Assembly: GCA_018401565.1 (NCBI GenBank)
Contig: JAGYKS010000039.1
Span: 186,001-250,000, forward strand
Reading direction: 5' to 3'
DNA length: 64,000 bases
Source: Acidimicrobiales bacterium
GTDB lineage: Bacteria; Actinomycetota; Acidimicrobiia; Acidimicrobiales; Acidimicrobilacustridaceae
Part shown: piece after piece, positions 17,320 through 26,206 of the stretch
Layout of the letters: the number at the start of each line of letters is the position of its first letter
Numbering within the stretch: the first letter of the stretch is position 1
Notes under the pieces: model-generated
The model's database searches: none
Told to the model about the DNA's origin: nothing
The model's input: the letters and a program-made list of their open reading frames with translations, nothing else
Position numbers and translations under genes: made by a program

Positions 17320-17335
17320 CGTGCGGGCTTTCACA
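17320..17335. promoter_or_regulatory. Candidate Rex operator upstream of rex
   Basis: CGTGCGGGCTTTCACA lies 22 bases before the rex start. Against the known Rex site TGTGAAC-N2-GTTCACA (with degenerate centre) the right half TTCACA is exact and the left half keeps GTG. Autoregulation of rex is known in streptomycetes. The left half is weak, so this is tentative. Confidence 0.35.
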
Positions 17336-17387
17336 AAGTCACGAAGTCGGGCACAACGCCGCCGAAGCCGTCAATGCCAGAGCGCCG

Positions 17388-18881
17388 TCAGCGCAGCGCC
17401 CGGCGCATCATCTTGCCCGACGGCGCCACCGGCAACTCGTCGACGAACATCACCTTGTCGGGGCATTTGTACCGGGCCAGACGGTCGGCACACCACGCCA
17501 CCACCTCGTCTTCGTCGGCGGACCTCCCCGGCTCGAGCACCACGAAGGCCTTCACCGCCTCGCCGGAGTAGGGGTGGGCCACCCCCACCACTGCGCACGA
17601 CGCCACCGCCGGGTGGTCGGCCAGAACCCCTTCGACCTCGGCGGGGTACACGTTGAATCCCGACACGATGATGATGTCTTTCACGCGGTCGACCAGGTAC
17701 AGGTAGCCGTCGTCGTCGACCACTCCCACGTCACCGGTGCGAAACCAGCCGTCGGCGGCGAACACCTCGGCGGTGGCGACCGGATCCTGCCAGTAGCCGG
17801 GGAACACGTTGGGACCCCTCACCCACAGCTCACCGGCGTCGCCCACCAGTACGTCGTGACCGTCGATGTCGACCAGCCGCACTTCCATGTCCGGCAATGG
17901 TGCACCGATGGAGCCCCACGGGGCGGTTGCGCCGGTGGCGGTGGTGACAACCGGGGCCGTCTCGGTGAGCCCGTACCCCTCGGTGATCCGCACGGCGAAG
18001 CGGTCCTCGAACAGCTGGGCCGTCTCGACGGGGAGCTTGGCCGCCCCCGACGATGCAATCCGGACGGTGGCGAAGGCATCGGGCCGCAGGCCGGGAAGGC
18101 TGGCCCACGCCGCCCACATGGGCGGCGCCCCGGCCACAACCGTCACGCCGTGGCGCTCGATGGCCTCGGCTGCCGACGACGGATCAAAACGCTCGACCAG
18201 CACCACCCGGCTCCCGGCGAACAGCGACAGCCCCAGCACCACGTTGAGCCCGAAAATGTGGAACATGGGCAATACCCCGAGCGACACGTCGTCAGGGTCC
18301 TGCCGTCGGCCCTCGGACTGCTGGATCTGCTCGAGGTTCGCCAGCAGGTTCCCGTGCGTCAACATGGCGGCGCGGGCCTCGCCTGAGGTGCCACTGGTGA
18401 AGATGAGCACGGCAAGGTCGTCGGTGTCCCGCTCGACGACCGGCACTGGCGGGTGGGTCATGAGGTCATCGAGGCACACCGCCGATGCGACGTCGAGGCC
18501 TGCGGTCTCGATGAAAAATTCCAGCTCGGGAAGCGCCGACCGGTCCAGGCCTCCGGCCGCACGGGCCGCAGCCGGAGTGACCAGCAGTGCCCGGGCGCCA
18601 ACCAGTGCCAGCTGGCGCTGCATTTCGGGGGCAGGGGCAGCCGGGTTCATTGGGACCGCAACCAGTCCCGCCCCCAGGGCCGCCAGCCACGACACGGCGA
18701 AGTACCAGTTGTTGCCACAAGCCAGAGCCAGGCGATCACCGGGCTGCAAACCCATGGATATCAGCGCCCCGCGCAACGAGGCCACCTGCTCGCGCAACTC
18801 GGCGTAGGTGGTGTGGCGACCGCGACTCACCAGCGCGCACGCCCCATCGGGGTGGGAATCGATGATGCTGGCCAGGTTCAT
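17388..18881 (-). CDS. Acyl-CoA synthetase / AMP-dependent ligase
   Basis: This 497-residue enzyme should activate a carboxylic acid with ATP and CoA through an acyl-adenylate. Motifs in order: AVLIFTSGTSGEARAAMLTH (phosphate-binding loop), ITEGYGLTETAPVVTTATG, LWVRGPNVFPGYWQDP, WFRTGDVGVVDDDGYLYLVDR and VKDIIIVSGFNVYPAEVEGV. The C-terminal lysine is in VAPSGKMMRRAL. Length and motif spelling fit fatty-acyl-CoA ligases, but the chain length of the substrate cannot be read from sequence. ATG at 18881 is used because the conserved region begins soon after. Upstream 18895-18985 is a short imperfect repeat (CATCGCTGCCGGG-like). Confidence 0.88.
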   Translation of the reverse strand: MNLASIIDSHPDGACALVSRGRHTTYAELREQVASLRGALISMGLQPGDRLALACGNNWYFAVSWLAALGAGLVAVPMNPAAPAPEMQRQLALVGARALLVTPAAARAAGGLDRSALPELEFFIETAGLDVASAVCLDDLMTHPPVPVVERDTDDLAVLIFTSGTSGEARAAMLTHGNLLANLEQIQQSEGRRQDPDDVSLGVLPMFHIFGLNVVLGLSLFAGSRVVLVERFDPSSAAEAIERHGVTVVAGAPPMWAAWASLPGLRPDAFATVRIASSGAAKLPVETAQLFEDRFAVRITEGYGLTETAPVVTTATGATAPWGSIGAPLPDMEVRLVDIDGHDVLVGDAGELWVRGPNVFPGYWQDPVATAEVFAADGWFRTGDVGVVDDDGYLYLVDRVKDIIIVSGFNVYPAEVEGVLADHPAVASCAVVGVAHPYSGEAVKAFVVLEPGRSADEDEVVAWCADRLARYKCPDKVMFVDELPVAPSGKMMRRALR

Positions 18882-18994
18882 GTCACGTACTCCGTGGGTT
18901 GAACACCCCGACATCGCTGCCGGGCATCGCTGCCAGAGACCGCTGCCGGGCATCGCTGGCGGGCGCTGCTGGCAGGGACCACTGCGTGAGCACC

Positions 18995-19084
18995 CTACCC
19001 GGCGATGATCACCAACTGGATGAACGCCGCACCCAGGATCACGATGAGCAACACGGCAAGGGCGATGGTGGTGGGCTGTCTCAT
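18995..19084 (-). CDS. 29-residue single-span membrane miniprotein
   Basis: This small ORF reads MRQPTTIALAVLLIVILGAA followed by FIQLVIIAG. It is a short basic start plus one hydrophobic helix. AGGAG lies 7 bases before the ATG, and the ATG overlaps the stop of the upstream SAM hydrolase gene in an ATGA arrangement, which implies translational coupling. No family is recognised. The good ribosome-binding site and overlap make it a credible gene. Confidence 0.6.
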   Translation of the reverse strand: MRQPTTIALAVLLIVILGAAFIQLVIIAG

Positions 19085-19977
19085 GGACGTCTCCTGGGTT
19101 CACCAATGTTCACGCTGACCCCGGCGGCACGGCCGTTGGCTGCTTCGTCGTCCACCACCCGCAGTCGCACCTCGGTACCTGCGGCCAGGCCGAGATCACC
19201 GGCAGCTGAACCACGATCGGCCACCACCGACACCAGACCGTAGGAGTCCACCACCAGTCCCACCGCCCCGGCGCCCACGGCCTCGTAGGTGATGGAGCGT
19301 GATGCCACCCGGGTGCCGCCGGCGAAGGCCAGCTCCACCGACTCGTCATCGCCCACCAGGGCGTCAACTTCGACCGGGTCCACGTTGAGCTGGGCGTTGC
19401 CGAACCGGTCGACCCACAACACCTCAGCCACCAGATCCCCGTTGTCGTCGACGTGCGACACCGGCAGCACCCCCGGCAGCAGGCCGGCGGGGTCAACCTC
19501 GGTGCCCAGATCGGTCAGGGCCACCCCGGTGCACAGGTACGCCGCCGCCGGGGCGAACACATCCCGACCAGCGAAGGTGGGACCCGGGGAATCCAGCTGG
19601 TAGTCGGCGTTGTCGAGTTCGACGGCTCTGGTGGCACCACCGCACATGGCCACCGCCGGCGCCAGCAGTCCGTTGTCGGGACCCACCAGCACCGAGGCCC
19701 CATCACCCACCTCGACGGCCACGCCCCGACGGCCACCGCCCACACCGGGGTCCACCACGGCCAGCACCACACCCGGGCACAGGTATTGCACCGAACGGGC
19801 CAGCAGCAGACCGGCGGCCCTGGTGTCGTGGGGCGCAATGTCGTGGGTCAGGTCCACCACGGCAATCCCGGGTGAGATGGCCCGCACCACCGAGTGCACC
19901 ACCCCCACGAACTCGTCGACCCGTCCGTAGTCGGACAAAAAGGTGAGGGTGTCGTAACGCAAGGGCATCGAAAGCAC
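19081..19977 (-). CDS. S-adenosyl-L-methionine hydrolase (adenosine-forming), SAM hydroxide adenosyltransferase family
   Basis: This 298-residue protein belongs to the duf-62 family, which hydrolyses SAM to adenosine and methionine and is related to fluorinase. Typical motifs are TFLSDYGRVDEFVGVVHSVV near the start, VDLTHDIAPHDTRAAGLLLA, VVLAVVDPGVGGGRRGVAVE, GPDNGLLAPA and TFAGRDVFAPAAAYL. The C-terminal domain has WVDRFGNAQLNV. ATG at 19977 or 19965 could be the start. The last codons overlap the membrane miniprotein gene. Confidence 0.9.
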   Translation of the reverse strand: MLSMPLRYDTLTFLSDYGRVDEFVGVVHSVVRAISPGIAVVDLTHDIAPHDTRAAGLLLARSVQYLCPGVVLAVVDPGVGGGRRGVAVEVGDGASVLVGPDNGLLAPAVAMCGGATRAVELDNADYQLDSPGPTFAGRDVFAPAAAYLCTGVALTDLGTEVDPAGLLPGVLPVSHVDDNGDLVAEVLWVDRFGNAQLNVDPVEVDALVGDDESVELAFAGGTRVASRSITYEAVGAGAVGLVVDSYGLVSVVADRGSAAGDLGLAAGTEVRLRVVDDEAANGRAAGVSVNIGEPRRRP

Positions 19978-19992
19978 GCTACCGGAACCCCG

Positions 19993-20877
19993 TCACGCCG
20001 AGCCGAGCTGGCGGGAACGCTCGGTGGCTGATTGCACCGCTTGGGCCACCACCTGGCGCAGGTCGTGTTGTTCGAACACGGCCACACCGGCAGCGGTGGT
20101 CCCCTGTGGCGAGGTGACCGCCTGACGGTGGTCGGCGGCGTCCAGACCGGCTGCCCCCGACTGCTCCAGAATGCGGGCCGCCCCGGCCACGGTTTGCACC
20201 ACGAGCTGACCGGCCACCTCAGCCGGCAAACCCTCGGCAACTCCGGCGGCGATGAGCGCCTCCACCAGCAAGAACACGTACGCCGGTCCCGAACCCGACA
20301 GACCGGTGACCGCATCGAGCAGTGGCTCGTCGACGCGCACCGTCACCCCCACGGCGTTCAGGATCGTCTCGGCCCACATCATGTCGTCATCAGTCGCGTG
20401 CGCACCGGCAGCGATGGCCGACGCCCCCACGCCAACCTGTGCGGGGGTGTTGGGCATGGCCCGCACCACGGCCACCGGGCCGTCGAAGGCCGCCTCCAGG
20501 CGCGCCGTTGGCACGCCGGCAGCGATGGACAACACCCGGGTCACCCCGTGAGCGGCCAGCGACTCACACGCCATCACGGCGTCGGCTGGCTTCACCGCTA
20601 TGACGGCGCTGCGGGCCGGGCCCACCTCACCGGTGACCGCCACGCCCGGCAGCGCCACTCCCAGCGCCGCCCGCCTGTCGGCGTTCACCTCCACCACCGT
20701 GATCTGGTGGGGTTGCGCCCAGCCGGCGGCAACCAGCCCCGACACAAGGGCCTCACCCATGCGGCCACCACCCACCACCTGCAACAACGCGGGATCCGAT
20801 GCTGCAGGATTCGATGCCGCTGGATTCGATGACGCAGGCTCGAGCGGGTTGGTGGCAGACGGATCGTGCGCGGTCAT
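19993..20877 (-). CDS. proC: Pyrroline-5-carboxylate reductase
   Basis: ProC catalyses the last step of proline synthesis, reducing pyrroline-5-carboxylate with NAD(P)H. The Rossmann start reads LLQVVGGGRMGEALVSGLVA. VVRAMPNTPAQVGVGASAIA and TGLSGSGPAYVFLLVEALIA are the family signature regions, and TSPQGTTAAGVAVFEQHDLR closes the active site. The N-terminal 25 residues are an imperfect Pro/Ala/Ser repeat (SNPAASNPAAS) not found in typical ProC. Length 294 residues is otherwise usual. Confidence 0.95.
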   Translation of the reverse strand: MTAHDPSATNPLEPASSNPAASNPAASDPALLQVVGGGRMGEALVSGLVAAGWAQPHQITVVEVNADRRAALGVALPGVAVTGEVGPARSAVIAVKPADAVMACESLAAHGVTRVLSIAAGVPTARLEAAFDGPVAVVRAMPNTPAQVGVGASAIAAGAHATDDDMMWAETILNAVGVTVRVDEPLLDAVTGLSGSGPAYVFLLVEALIAAGVAEGLPAEVAGQLVVQTVAGAARILEQSGAAGLDAADHRQAVTSPQGTTAAGVAVFEQHDLRQVVAQAVQSATERSRQLGSA

Positions 20878-20902
20878 GAGCAGAACCTACCCGTCGGACC
20901 AC

Positions 20903-22111
20903 TCACAAGGGGGCGGGGGCCGTGGGTCGCATCCGGGCACCCAACACTGCGGTGCCGGCAGCCAGCGCCAGTGCCGCCAGCACGCCAAACCCGAAGGTCG
21001 TGGTGAAACCCACCGCTGCCACCGACACACCGGCCAGCAGTGGCCCGATGGTCTGACCCAGTCGGGCGAAACCCACCCACACCGCCATCACGGCGCCACG
21101 GCTTTCGTTGGGTGAGGCGCTGGCCACCAGTTCCTGCACCGTGGGGATCACTCCACCCTCGCCCAGACCGTGGATGAACGCTCCCAGCACCACCACCGCC
21201 AACAACGGGCCCCAGCCCATGGCCAGGTAACCCAGGGCAAACAGCGTGGCGCCGGCAACCAGCAGCAGACGGGCCCCGAACCGCTGGCGCAGGCGACCCA
21301 TGTTCAGCGCCACGATGGTGGCACCGATGGCCGGAGCCACAAACACCAGACCGCGCACGCCCACGCTGAGGCCGAACCGCTGCTGAAGCATGAGGGGCAA
21401 GGCCGTGAGCATGAGGCCGAAGGCGAGCACGAAAAACGCCGCCCCGAACAGGATCGATCCCAGCACCACCGGCTGGCGAACCACCACCGCCGCGCCGCGA
21501 ATCTGTTCACCGAAGGTGTGACCTCCACCGGTGGCCGACTCCTGCACGTAGCGGAACACCGCCGCCGCACTCAGCAGGGCCAAACCGAAGGGGGCAAACG
21601 ACCACCGCCAGCCACCCAGCTCGGCGAGGATGCCCCCCAGTGGCGGCATGACGGCCACCGACACGGTGAGCACGGCGGCGTTGATGCCGATGAGCCGGGC
21701 CCGCTCGGTGCCCTCCCAGAAGTCGGCGATGAGCACCACGGCCAGGTTGATGAGCCCGGCCGAACCGAACCCCTGCAGGAACCGAAGCAGCAAAAGGATG
21801 CCAAATGTGGGGGCAAAGCCGGCGGCCACGCCCGACAAACCGAAGATCACCAGGCAGGGCAGGATCACCTTGCGGCGACCGAAGCGGTCGGCCAGCAATC
21901 CGATGGCCGGTGCCACCACGATGCCGGGAAGGGTTGCGGCGGCCACGATCAGCCCGGCGTCACCGTCGCCCCGGTTGAACGCCGCCAGGATGTCGGGAAG
22001 TGGGGCGTTGATGATGGTGTTGCCCAAAATCCCCGACACCGTGATGGAAAACACCACCAACAGCGGAGGACGCCGGATCTGCGACGCCGGCAGCGCCCGA
22101 CTCGGACTCAC
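20903..22111 (-). CDS. MFS transporter, drug/metabolite efflux type
   Basis: This 402-residue protein has about twelve hydrophobic segments. The signature between helices 2 and 3 reads LLADRFGRRKVILPCLVIFG. The helix-5-like region VSVAVMPPLGGILAELGGWR has the proton-antiporter motif shape (GPxxGG-like). The substrate cannot be determined. It is transcribed away from proC with 25 bases between, and no regulator is adjacent. The spacer to the next upstream gene (22112-22345) shows no recognisable feature. Confidence 0.85.
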   Translation of the reverse strand: MSPSRALPASQIRRPPLLVVFSITVSGILGNTIINAPLPDILAAFNRGDGDAGLIVAAATLPGIVVAPAIGLLADRFGRRKVILPCLVIFGLSGVAAGFAPTFGILLLLRFLQGFGSAGLINLAVVLIADFWEGTERARLIGINAAVLTVSVAVMPPLGGILAELGGWRWSFAPFGLALLSAAAVFRYVQESATGGGHTFGEQIRGAAVVVRQPVVLGSILFGAAFFVLAFGLMLTALPLMLQQRFGLSVGVRGLVFVAPAIGATIVALNMGRLRQRFGARLLLVAGATLFALGYLAMGWGPLLAVVVLGAFIHGLGEGGVIPTVQELVASASPNESRGAVMAVWVGFARLGQTIGPLLAGVSVAAVGFTTTFGFGVLAALALAAGTAVLGARMRPTAPAPL

Positions 22112-22345
22112 CGCTGGACCTGCGCCCGCTCAGTGCTGGCGCCGGGGCCGGCCGGACCGATCCCTTCCCCGAGAGGCCGGCCCGGGCCAGCCACCGGACA
22201 ATGGTCCACCGTAGGCATCGGTCGGGGCGCCACCACCCCAGACGACCAAAGCTGCACACCAACCCCATGGTGGGTGAGCCGACGGCCACCACCAGCGGTG
22301 CCCCACGCCAGCACCGGCCAGGTGTGCCCGGTCATGGGTTCGTCA

Positions 22346-22810
22346 TCAGCCGGTGAAGCGCGACGCGTAACCCAGACGCATGGCCGGGCGGAACGTGCGT
22401 TCCACCCACTCCCACAATGTGCCAAGGATCCGGTCCAGTTCGCCCTCGTCGAGCTGGGCCAACGGCACCTGACCGGCGAGGTAGATGGCGTCCTCGGCCC
22501 CGATGTTGAACGATGCCCCGAAAATTCCGGCATTGCGGCGCAACAGCAGCTCGTACACCGCGGCCGGGTTCTCTTCCGGGGCAGGCATCATGTAGGTCTC
22601 GTAATGCAGGGTGCGCTGACCGAGGGTCCACCAGATGGTGAACACCTCCTTTTGCTCACCACGAAGCCTCAGGTACCAGCGGTGCTCGTCGGGGGCGCCC
22701 CGGTCCAGGGCGGCCACTGCAGGGTTGTCGGCCAGTTGCACTTCCAGCCAGCCGTCCATCAGTGCCTCGGCGGCAGCGAACTGCTCGGGGGTTGCCACGA
22801 CGTCAGCCAT
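22346..22810 (-). CDS. YbjN-domain protein
   Basis: This 154-residue protein starts MADVVATPEQFAAAEALMDG and shows the YbjN pattern HRWYLRLRGEQKEVFTIWWT, LHYETYMMPAPEENPAAVYE and LLRRNAGIFGASFNIGAEDA. YbjN proteins resemble type III secretion chaperones in fold and have poorly defined roles. Its ATG overlaps the stop of the MshA-like gene (TGATG). The same pairing of mshA with a YbjN-domain gene occurs in Mycobacterium. Confidence 0.85.
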   Translation of the reverse strand: MADVVATPEQFAAAEALMDGWLEVQLADNPAVAALDRGAPDEHRWYLRLRGEQKEVFTIWWTLGQRTLHYETYMMPAPEENPAAVYELLLRRNAGIFGASFNIGAEDAIYLAGQVPLAQLDEGELDRILGTLWEWVERTFRPAMRLGYASRFTG

Positions 22811-24023
22811 CAGCACACCACCGGGGTGCGCTGGGCCAGGTCGGTGTACAGGCGCCGCAGGCAGCCGGCGGCCGTGGGCCACGATGTAGCCACGGGCCCG
22901 CACCACTGCCGCCTCGGACATGGCCCGGGCTGCCTGCGGGTCGTCGATCAGGGCGTCAACGTGGCGGGCCCCAACCATCGGGTCGGTGCCATCCACCAGG
23001 ATTCCGGTGCGACCGTCGTCGATGATGGAGGTGAGACCGCCCACCGCTGCGGCCACCACCGGGGTTCCACATGCGGCTGCCTCCAGGGCCACCAACCCGA
23101 ACGACTCCGACCGACTCGGCACCACCACCACGTCGGCGGCCCGGTACCAGCTCGACAACAGATGGTGGGGCTGGGGTGGAACGAACCGGACCCTTCCGGT
23201 GACGCCCAGCTGGTCGGCCACAGCGTGGACACGGGCCAGCTCGGTGTGTCCGTCGGTGCCGCTGGGACCACCGACCACCACCAGGGTGGCGTTGTTGTGG
23301 CGCATGTGGGCGAGCGCTGACACCGCCAGGTCGGCCTGTTTGAGGGGCTGGATGCGGCCCACGAACAGCACCACCGGTTCGGGACCGAGGTTGAGTGCCG
23401 CCCGCGCCCCGGTGCGATCACCGGGCGAGAAAAAGGCGTGGTCGACGCCGGGGGGAACCTGCTCGATGCGATCGGGGTCGGCACCGTACAACTCCACGAG
23501 CTGGTCGGCCTCGGCCTGACACGATGCCAGCATGCGGTCCGAGCAGCCGATCACCGTGGCCTCGGCCTCGGCCCGGCGCTCGGGATCGCCACCGTCGTCG
23601 CCGGTCTCGGCCTTGACCCGGGCCAGGGTGTGGAACGTCGAAATGAGGAAGACCCAACTCGTGCTTGAGGCGGTGACCGGCAACTCCCGACAACCAGTAG
23701 TTGGCGTGGATCGCCGACACGGGCGCAGTGGCGTCGAGGTAGGTGCGCACGCCGTCGGCGAAGGTGTCGACCACGTCGGGCAGGTCTTCTTTGGCGAGGT
23801 CGACCGCTCCGGCATCGACGTGCACCACCCGGAAGCCTGGTTCGGGCTCGACAACGTCGGGCAGCTCGTGTCGCCAACGGCGGACGAACACGGTCACGTC
23901 CACCCCGGCACGTGCCAGCGAACCGGCAAGCTCGCGCACGTAGACGTTCATCCCGCCACTGTCACCCACCCCGGGTTGGACCAATGGTGAGGTATGCAGC
24001 GACAACATTGCGATTGACGTCAC
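22810..24023 (-). CDS. mshA: MshA-like glycosyltransferase (mycothiol pathway), two frameshifts
   Basis: MshA joins GlcNAc from UDP-GlcNAc to inositol-3-phosphate, the first step of mycothiol synthesis. The N-terminus MLSLHTSPLVQPGVGDSGGM plus NVYVRELAGSLARAGVDV is the MshA-type acceptor region, and AIHANYWLSGVAGHRLKHEL follows. The frame breaks near 23643, after which STFHTLARVKAETGD resumes. The GT4 C-terminal domain has VLFVGRIQPLKQADLAV, VVVPSRSESFGLVALEAAAC and GTPVVAAAVGGLTSIIDDG. A second break near 22893 precedes the end LRRLYTDLAQRTPVVC. GTG 24023 is the likely start. Whether mycothiol itself is made needs mshB-D from elsewhere. Confidence 0.8.
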
Positions 24024-24125
24024 GGGCAGCTTCCTCAAGCGCTCAGCAGGCCCGCGACTGCAGGCCAACGGCGTCGCAAGCTTACCGGGGGTCGCTCACT
24101 GGCCCACCCGTCGTACGCTGGGGCG

Positions 24126-24494
24126 GTGAGCGAACTGGAACAACGATGGAACGACCTCGGGGAATTCATCCGTGAGCAGCGCCGTTCCGGGCAACTGTCG
24201 CTGCGCAAGCTGTCGGAGCTGGCCGGCATCTCCAACCCCTACCTCAGTCAGGTTGAACGGGGATTGCGTCGGCCATCGGCTGACATCCTGCAGCGGATCG
24301 CCAAGGCACTGGAGATCTCGTCGGAGACGCTGTACGTGCGAGCCGGCATGCTCGACCAGCCCGATGGCGACGACCTCGTGGCCCACATCCGACGGGACCG
24401 CTGGCTGACCGAGGACCAAAAGCGGACGCTGGTCCACATCTACGACTCGTTCAGGTCGGGCAGCACCGACGACGACACCGACCGCACCGACTGA
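24126..24494 (+). CDS. XRE-family transcription regulator
   Basis: This 122-residue protein has a helix-turn-helix from about residue 11 to 68 (LGEFIREQRRSGQLSLRKLS, ELAGISNPYLSQVERGLRRP, SADILQRIAKALEISSETLY). The C-terminal 45 residues form an acidic helical tail with no sensor domain. It is divergent from the MshA-like gene with about 100 bases between. GTG 24126 fits the family start. Its targets are unknown; the divergent gene is the obvious candidate. Confidence 0.85.
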   Translation: MSELEQRWNDLGEFIREQRRSGQLSLRKLSELAGISNPYLSQVERGLRRPSADILQRIAKALEISSETLYVRAGMLDQPDGDDLVAHIRRDRWLTEDQKRTLVHIYDSFRSGSTDDDTDRTD

Positions 24495-24495
24495 C

Positions 24496-25302
24496 TCAGC
24501 CCAGGTATCCCCACATGGCCGCCATCCACACCGGGGCGACCACAATGAGCGAGTCCAACCGGCGCAGCGCAGGAGCACTGGCCGAGGCTGAAGGCAGCAG
24601 CGCCGACCCCACCATCGGCCCCAGTGGGCACAGCACAGCGGCAAGGGCGCCAAACACCCACACCGATGCGGCCGGCCCGAATGGATCCAGCGCAAACAGT
24701 GTGTGCACCGCTGAGACTGCCAGTGTCAGCACCAGCACCGTCACCATTCCCACCACGCGTCCCACCACCGGCCCGGCGCCGTCGCTGCTCCAGACATGAC
24801 AGGCCAGGTCGTAGCCGATGGCCAACAAGGCGAGCATTCCCACCACGGTCCAGCCCAGATCGGCCAGCTGCACCATCGACACCCCAACGATCGCCGGGCC
24901 GAGTGCGCTGCGCACCGTGGCGCCCATGGTGACGAGCACTCCGCCGGGGCCCGGTGCCATGACTGCGGCCACCAGTGAGGCCAGCACCAAAACCACCATG
25001 CCGGCGCCAGCCCAACTCAGGCCCAGCACCGACACCAGCGTGAGCAGCAAGGGCCCCCACCCCGCCACCGCCCGACTGGGCCGAAGCCCCGATGCCCGCC
25101 ACGCCCGAGCCGTCTGGGCGCCGGCCACGCCACCCACCAGGGCGAACATCACCGCCACACCCGACGCACCCAGGGCAATGGCCGGAACCAGCACCACTGC
25201 CCACAACAGCGACCGAAACCCCATGGCGAACCCGTAGCGCACCGGCTCGATGAGCCGCTCGGCCAACGGGTCAGACGGAGTCGACGCCATCGGTCGGGTC
25301 AT
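24496..25302 (-). CDS. Multi-pass membrane protein, weakly CdsA-like
   Basis: This 268-residue protein has about seven to eight hydrophobic segments. The end, LCPLGPMVGSALLPSASASA then PALRRLDSLIVVAP, recalls the phosphatidate cytidylyltransferase signature (G-D..., HGG-x-DR-x-DS), but the histidine-glycine and most acidic residues are absent. It may be a diverged, inactive relative or an unrelated membrane protein. It abuts the MoaD-like gene. Confidence 0.55.
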   Translation of the reverse strand: MTRPMASTPSDPLAERLIEPVRYGFAMGFRSLLWAVVLVPAIALGASGVAVMFALVGGVAGAQTARAWRASGLRPSRAVAGWGPLLLTLVSVLGLSWAGAGMVVLVLASLVAAVMAPGPGGVLVTMGATVRSALGPAIVGVSMVQLADLGWTVVGMLALLAIGYDLACHVWSSDGAGPVVGRVVGMVTVLVLTLAVSAVHTLFALDPFGPAASVWVFGALAAVLCPLGPMVGSALLPSASASAPALRRLDSLIVVAPVWMAAMWGYLG

Positions 25303-25315
25303 CGGTCAGACATCC

Positions 25316-25552
25316 TCAGCCGCCCGATACCGGGGGAAGCACCGCCACCTCGTCGTCGGCGCCCACCCCGGCCGACCGGTCCGCCGGCTCGCCGTTGACC
25401 CACACCCGGCTGGTAGCCAACACGGCGGCGAACGTGTCGCCGTAGCGGGCACAGGCGGCGTCGAGCACGTGGGCGACAGAGGTGCCGTCGAACTCGTCGT
25501 GACCACAGCCTGACGCCTCGCGAGCAGCGGCAAACATTCGCAGGGTGGGCAC
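25316..25552 (-). CDS. MoaD/ThiS-family ubiquitin-like sulfur carrier
   Basis: This 78-residue protein ends PPVSGG, the Gly-Gly tail that is adenylated and thiocarboxylated in sulfur carriers. LRMFAAAREASGC, DAACARYGDTFAAVLATSRV and VGADDEVAVLPPVSGG match the MoaD fold. It may serve molybdopterin synthesis or another sulfur-transfer pathway; no moaE, thiF-like or moeB gene is adjacent. Confidence 0.85.
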   Translation of the reverse strand: MPTLRMFAAAREASGCGHDEFDGTSVAHVLDAACARYGDTFAAVLATSRVWVNGEPADRSAGVGADDEVAVLPPVSGG

Positions 25553-25600
25553 GGTACGACACTATCGGCCATCGACCGCCAACTTGGTAGCGTCCACGGG

Positions 25601-26200
25601 GTGACACGCATGCTTGTGGTCCGTCATGGACAGTCGGAATGGAACGCACTTGGCCGGTGGCAGGGCCAGGAAGACCCCCCACTGACCGACCTCGGCCGGA
25701 TGCAGGCCCGGGTTGCTGCCGGACGGATCGGAACCGTCGATCTGGTCGTCGCCTCGGATTTGCAGCGCGCCGTGGAAACGGCATCGATCATCGCCGCCGA
25801 TCTCGGAGTGGGTCCGGTGGTGGTGGAGCAGGGCCTGCGTGAGCGTCACGCCGGGGAATGGCAGGGCCTGACCAAAGACGACATCGAACAGGACTGGCCC
25901 GGCTGGCTGGCCGAGCGCCGACGACCACCGGGGTTCGAGGCCACCGACCCGTTCACCGAGCGCATCACCGCCGCACTCGACAATCTGGCCCACGTCCATG
26001 CCGGAGCCGAGATCCTGGTGGTGAGTCATGGCGGGGTCATTTACCTGCTGGAAGAACACCACGGCCACGCCTTCGAGCGCATCCCCAATCTGGGCGGACG
26101 CCACCTCACCCATCACGGCCCCGACCGGGGCATCACCCTGGGCGAGCGGATGATTCTGGTCGACGACGACGAGCTGGCCACCCTGCCCCAGCAACTCTGA
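25601..26200 (+). CDS. Histidine phosphatase (phosphoglycerate mutase family)
   Basis: This 199-residue enzyme begins TRMLVVRHGQSEWNALGRWQ, with the catalytic histidine in RHG. LVVASDLQRAVETASIIAAD contains the second conserved Arg region, GLRERHAGEWQGLTKDDIE the acidic residue, and LVVSHGGVIYLL the second histidine. It lacks the insert of cofactor-dependent glycolytic mutases, so a phosphatase role is more likely. GTG 25601 is the start. It lies close to the MshA-like/YbjN block, as a mutase-like gene does in mycobacteria. Confidence 0.88.
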   Translation: MTRMLVVRHGQSEWNALGRWQGQEDPPLTDLGRMQARVAAGRIGTVDLVVASDLQRAVETASIIAADLGVGPVVVEQGLRERHAGEWQGLTKDDIEQDWPGWLAERRRPPGFEATDPFTERITAALDNLAHVHAGAEILVVSHGGVIYLLEEHHGHAFERIPNLGGRHLTHHGPDRGITLGERMILVDDDELATLPQQL

Positions 26201-26206
26201 CCCCAG

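Noticed and set aside
21170-23320. 716-residue plus-strand ORF
   Set aside because: It is antisense to the MFS, YbjN and MshA-like genes. Its translation is His/Gln/Gly-rich without any family motif, as expected for the complement of high-GC genes.
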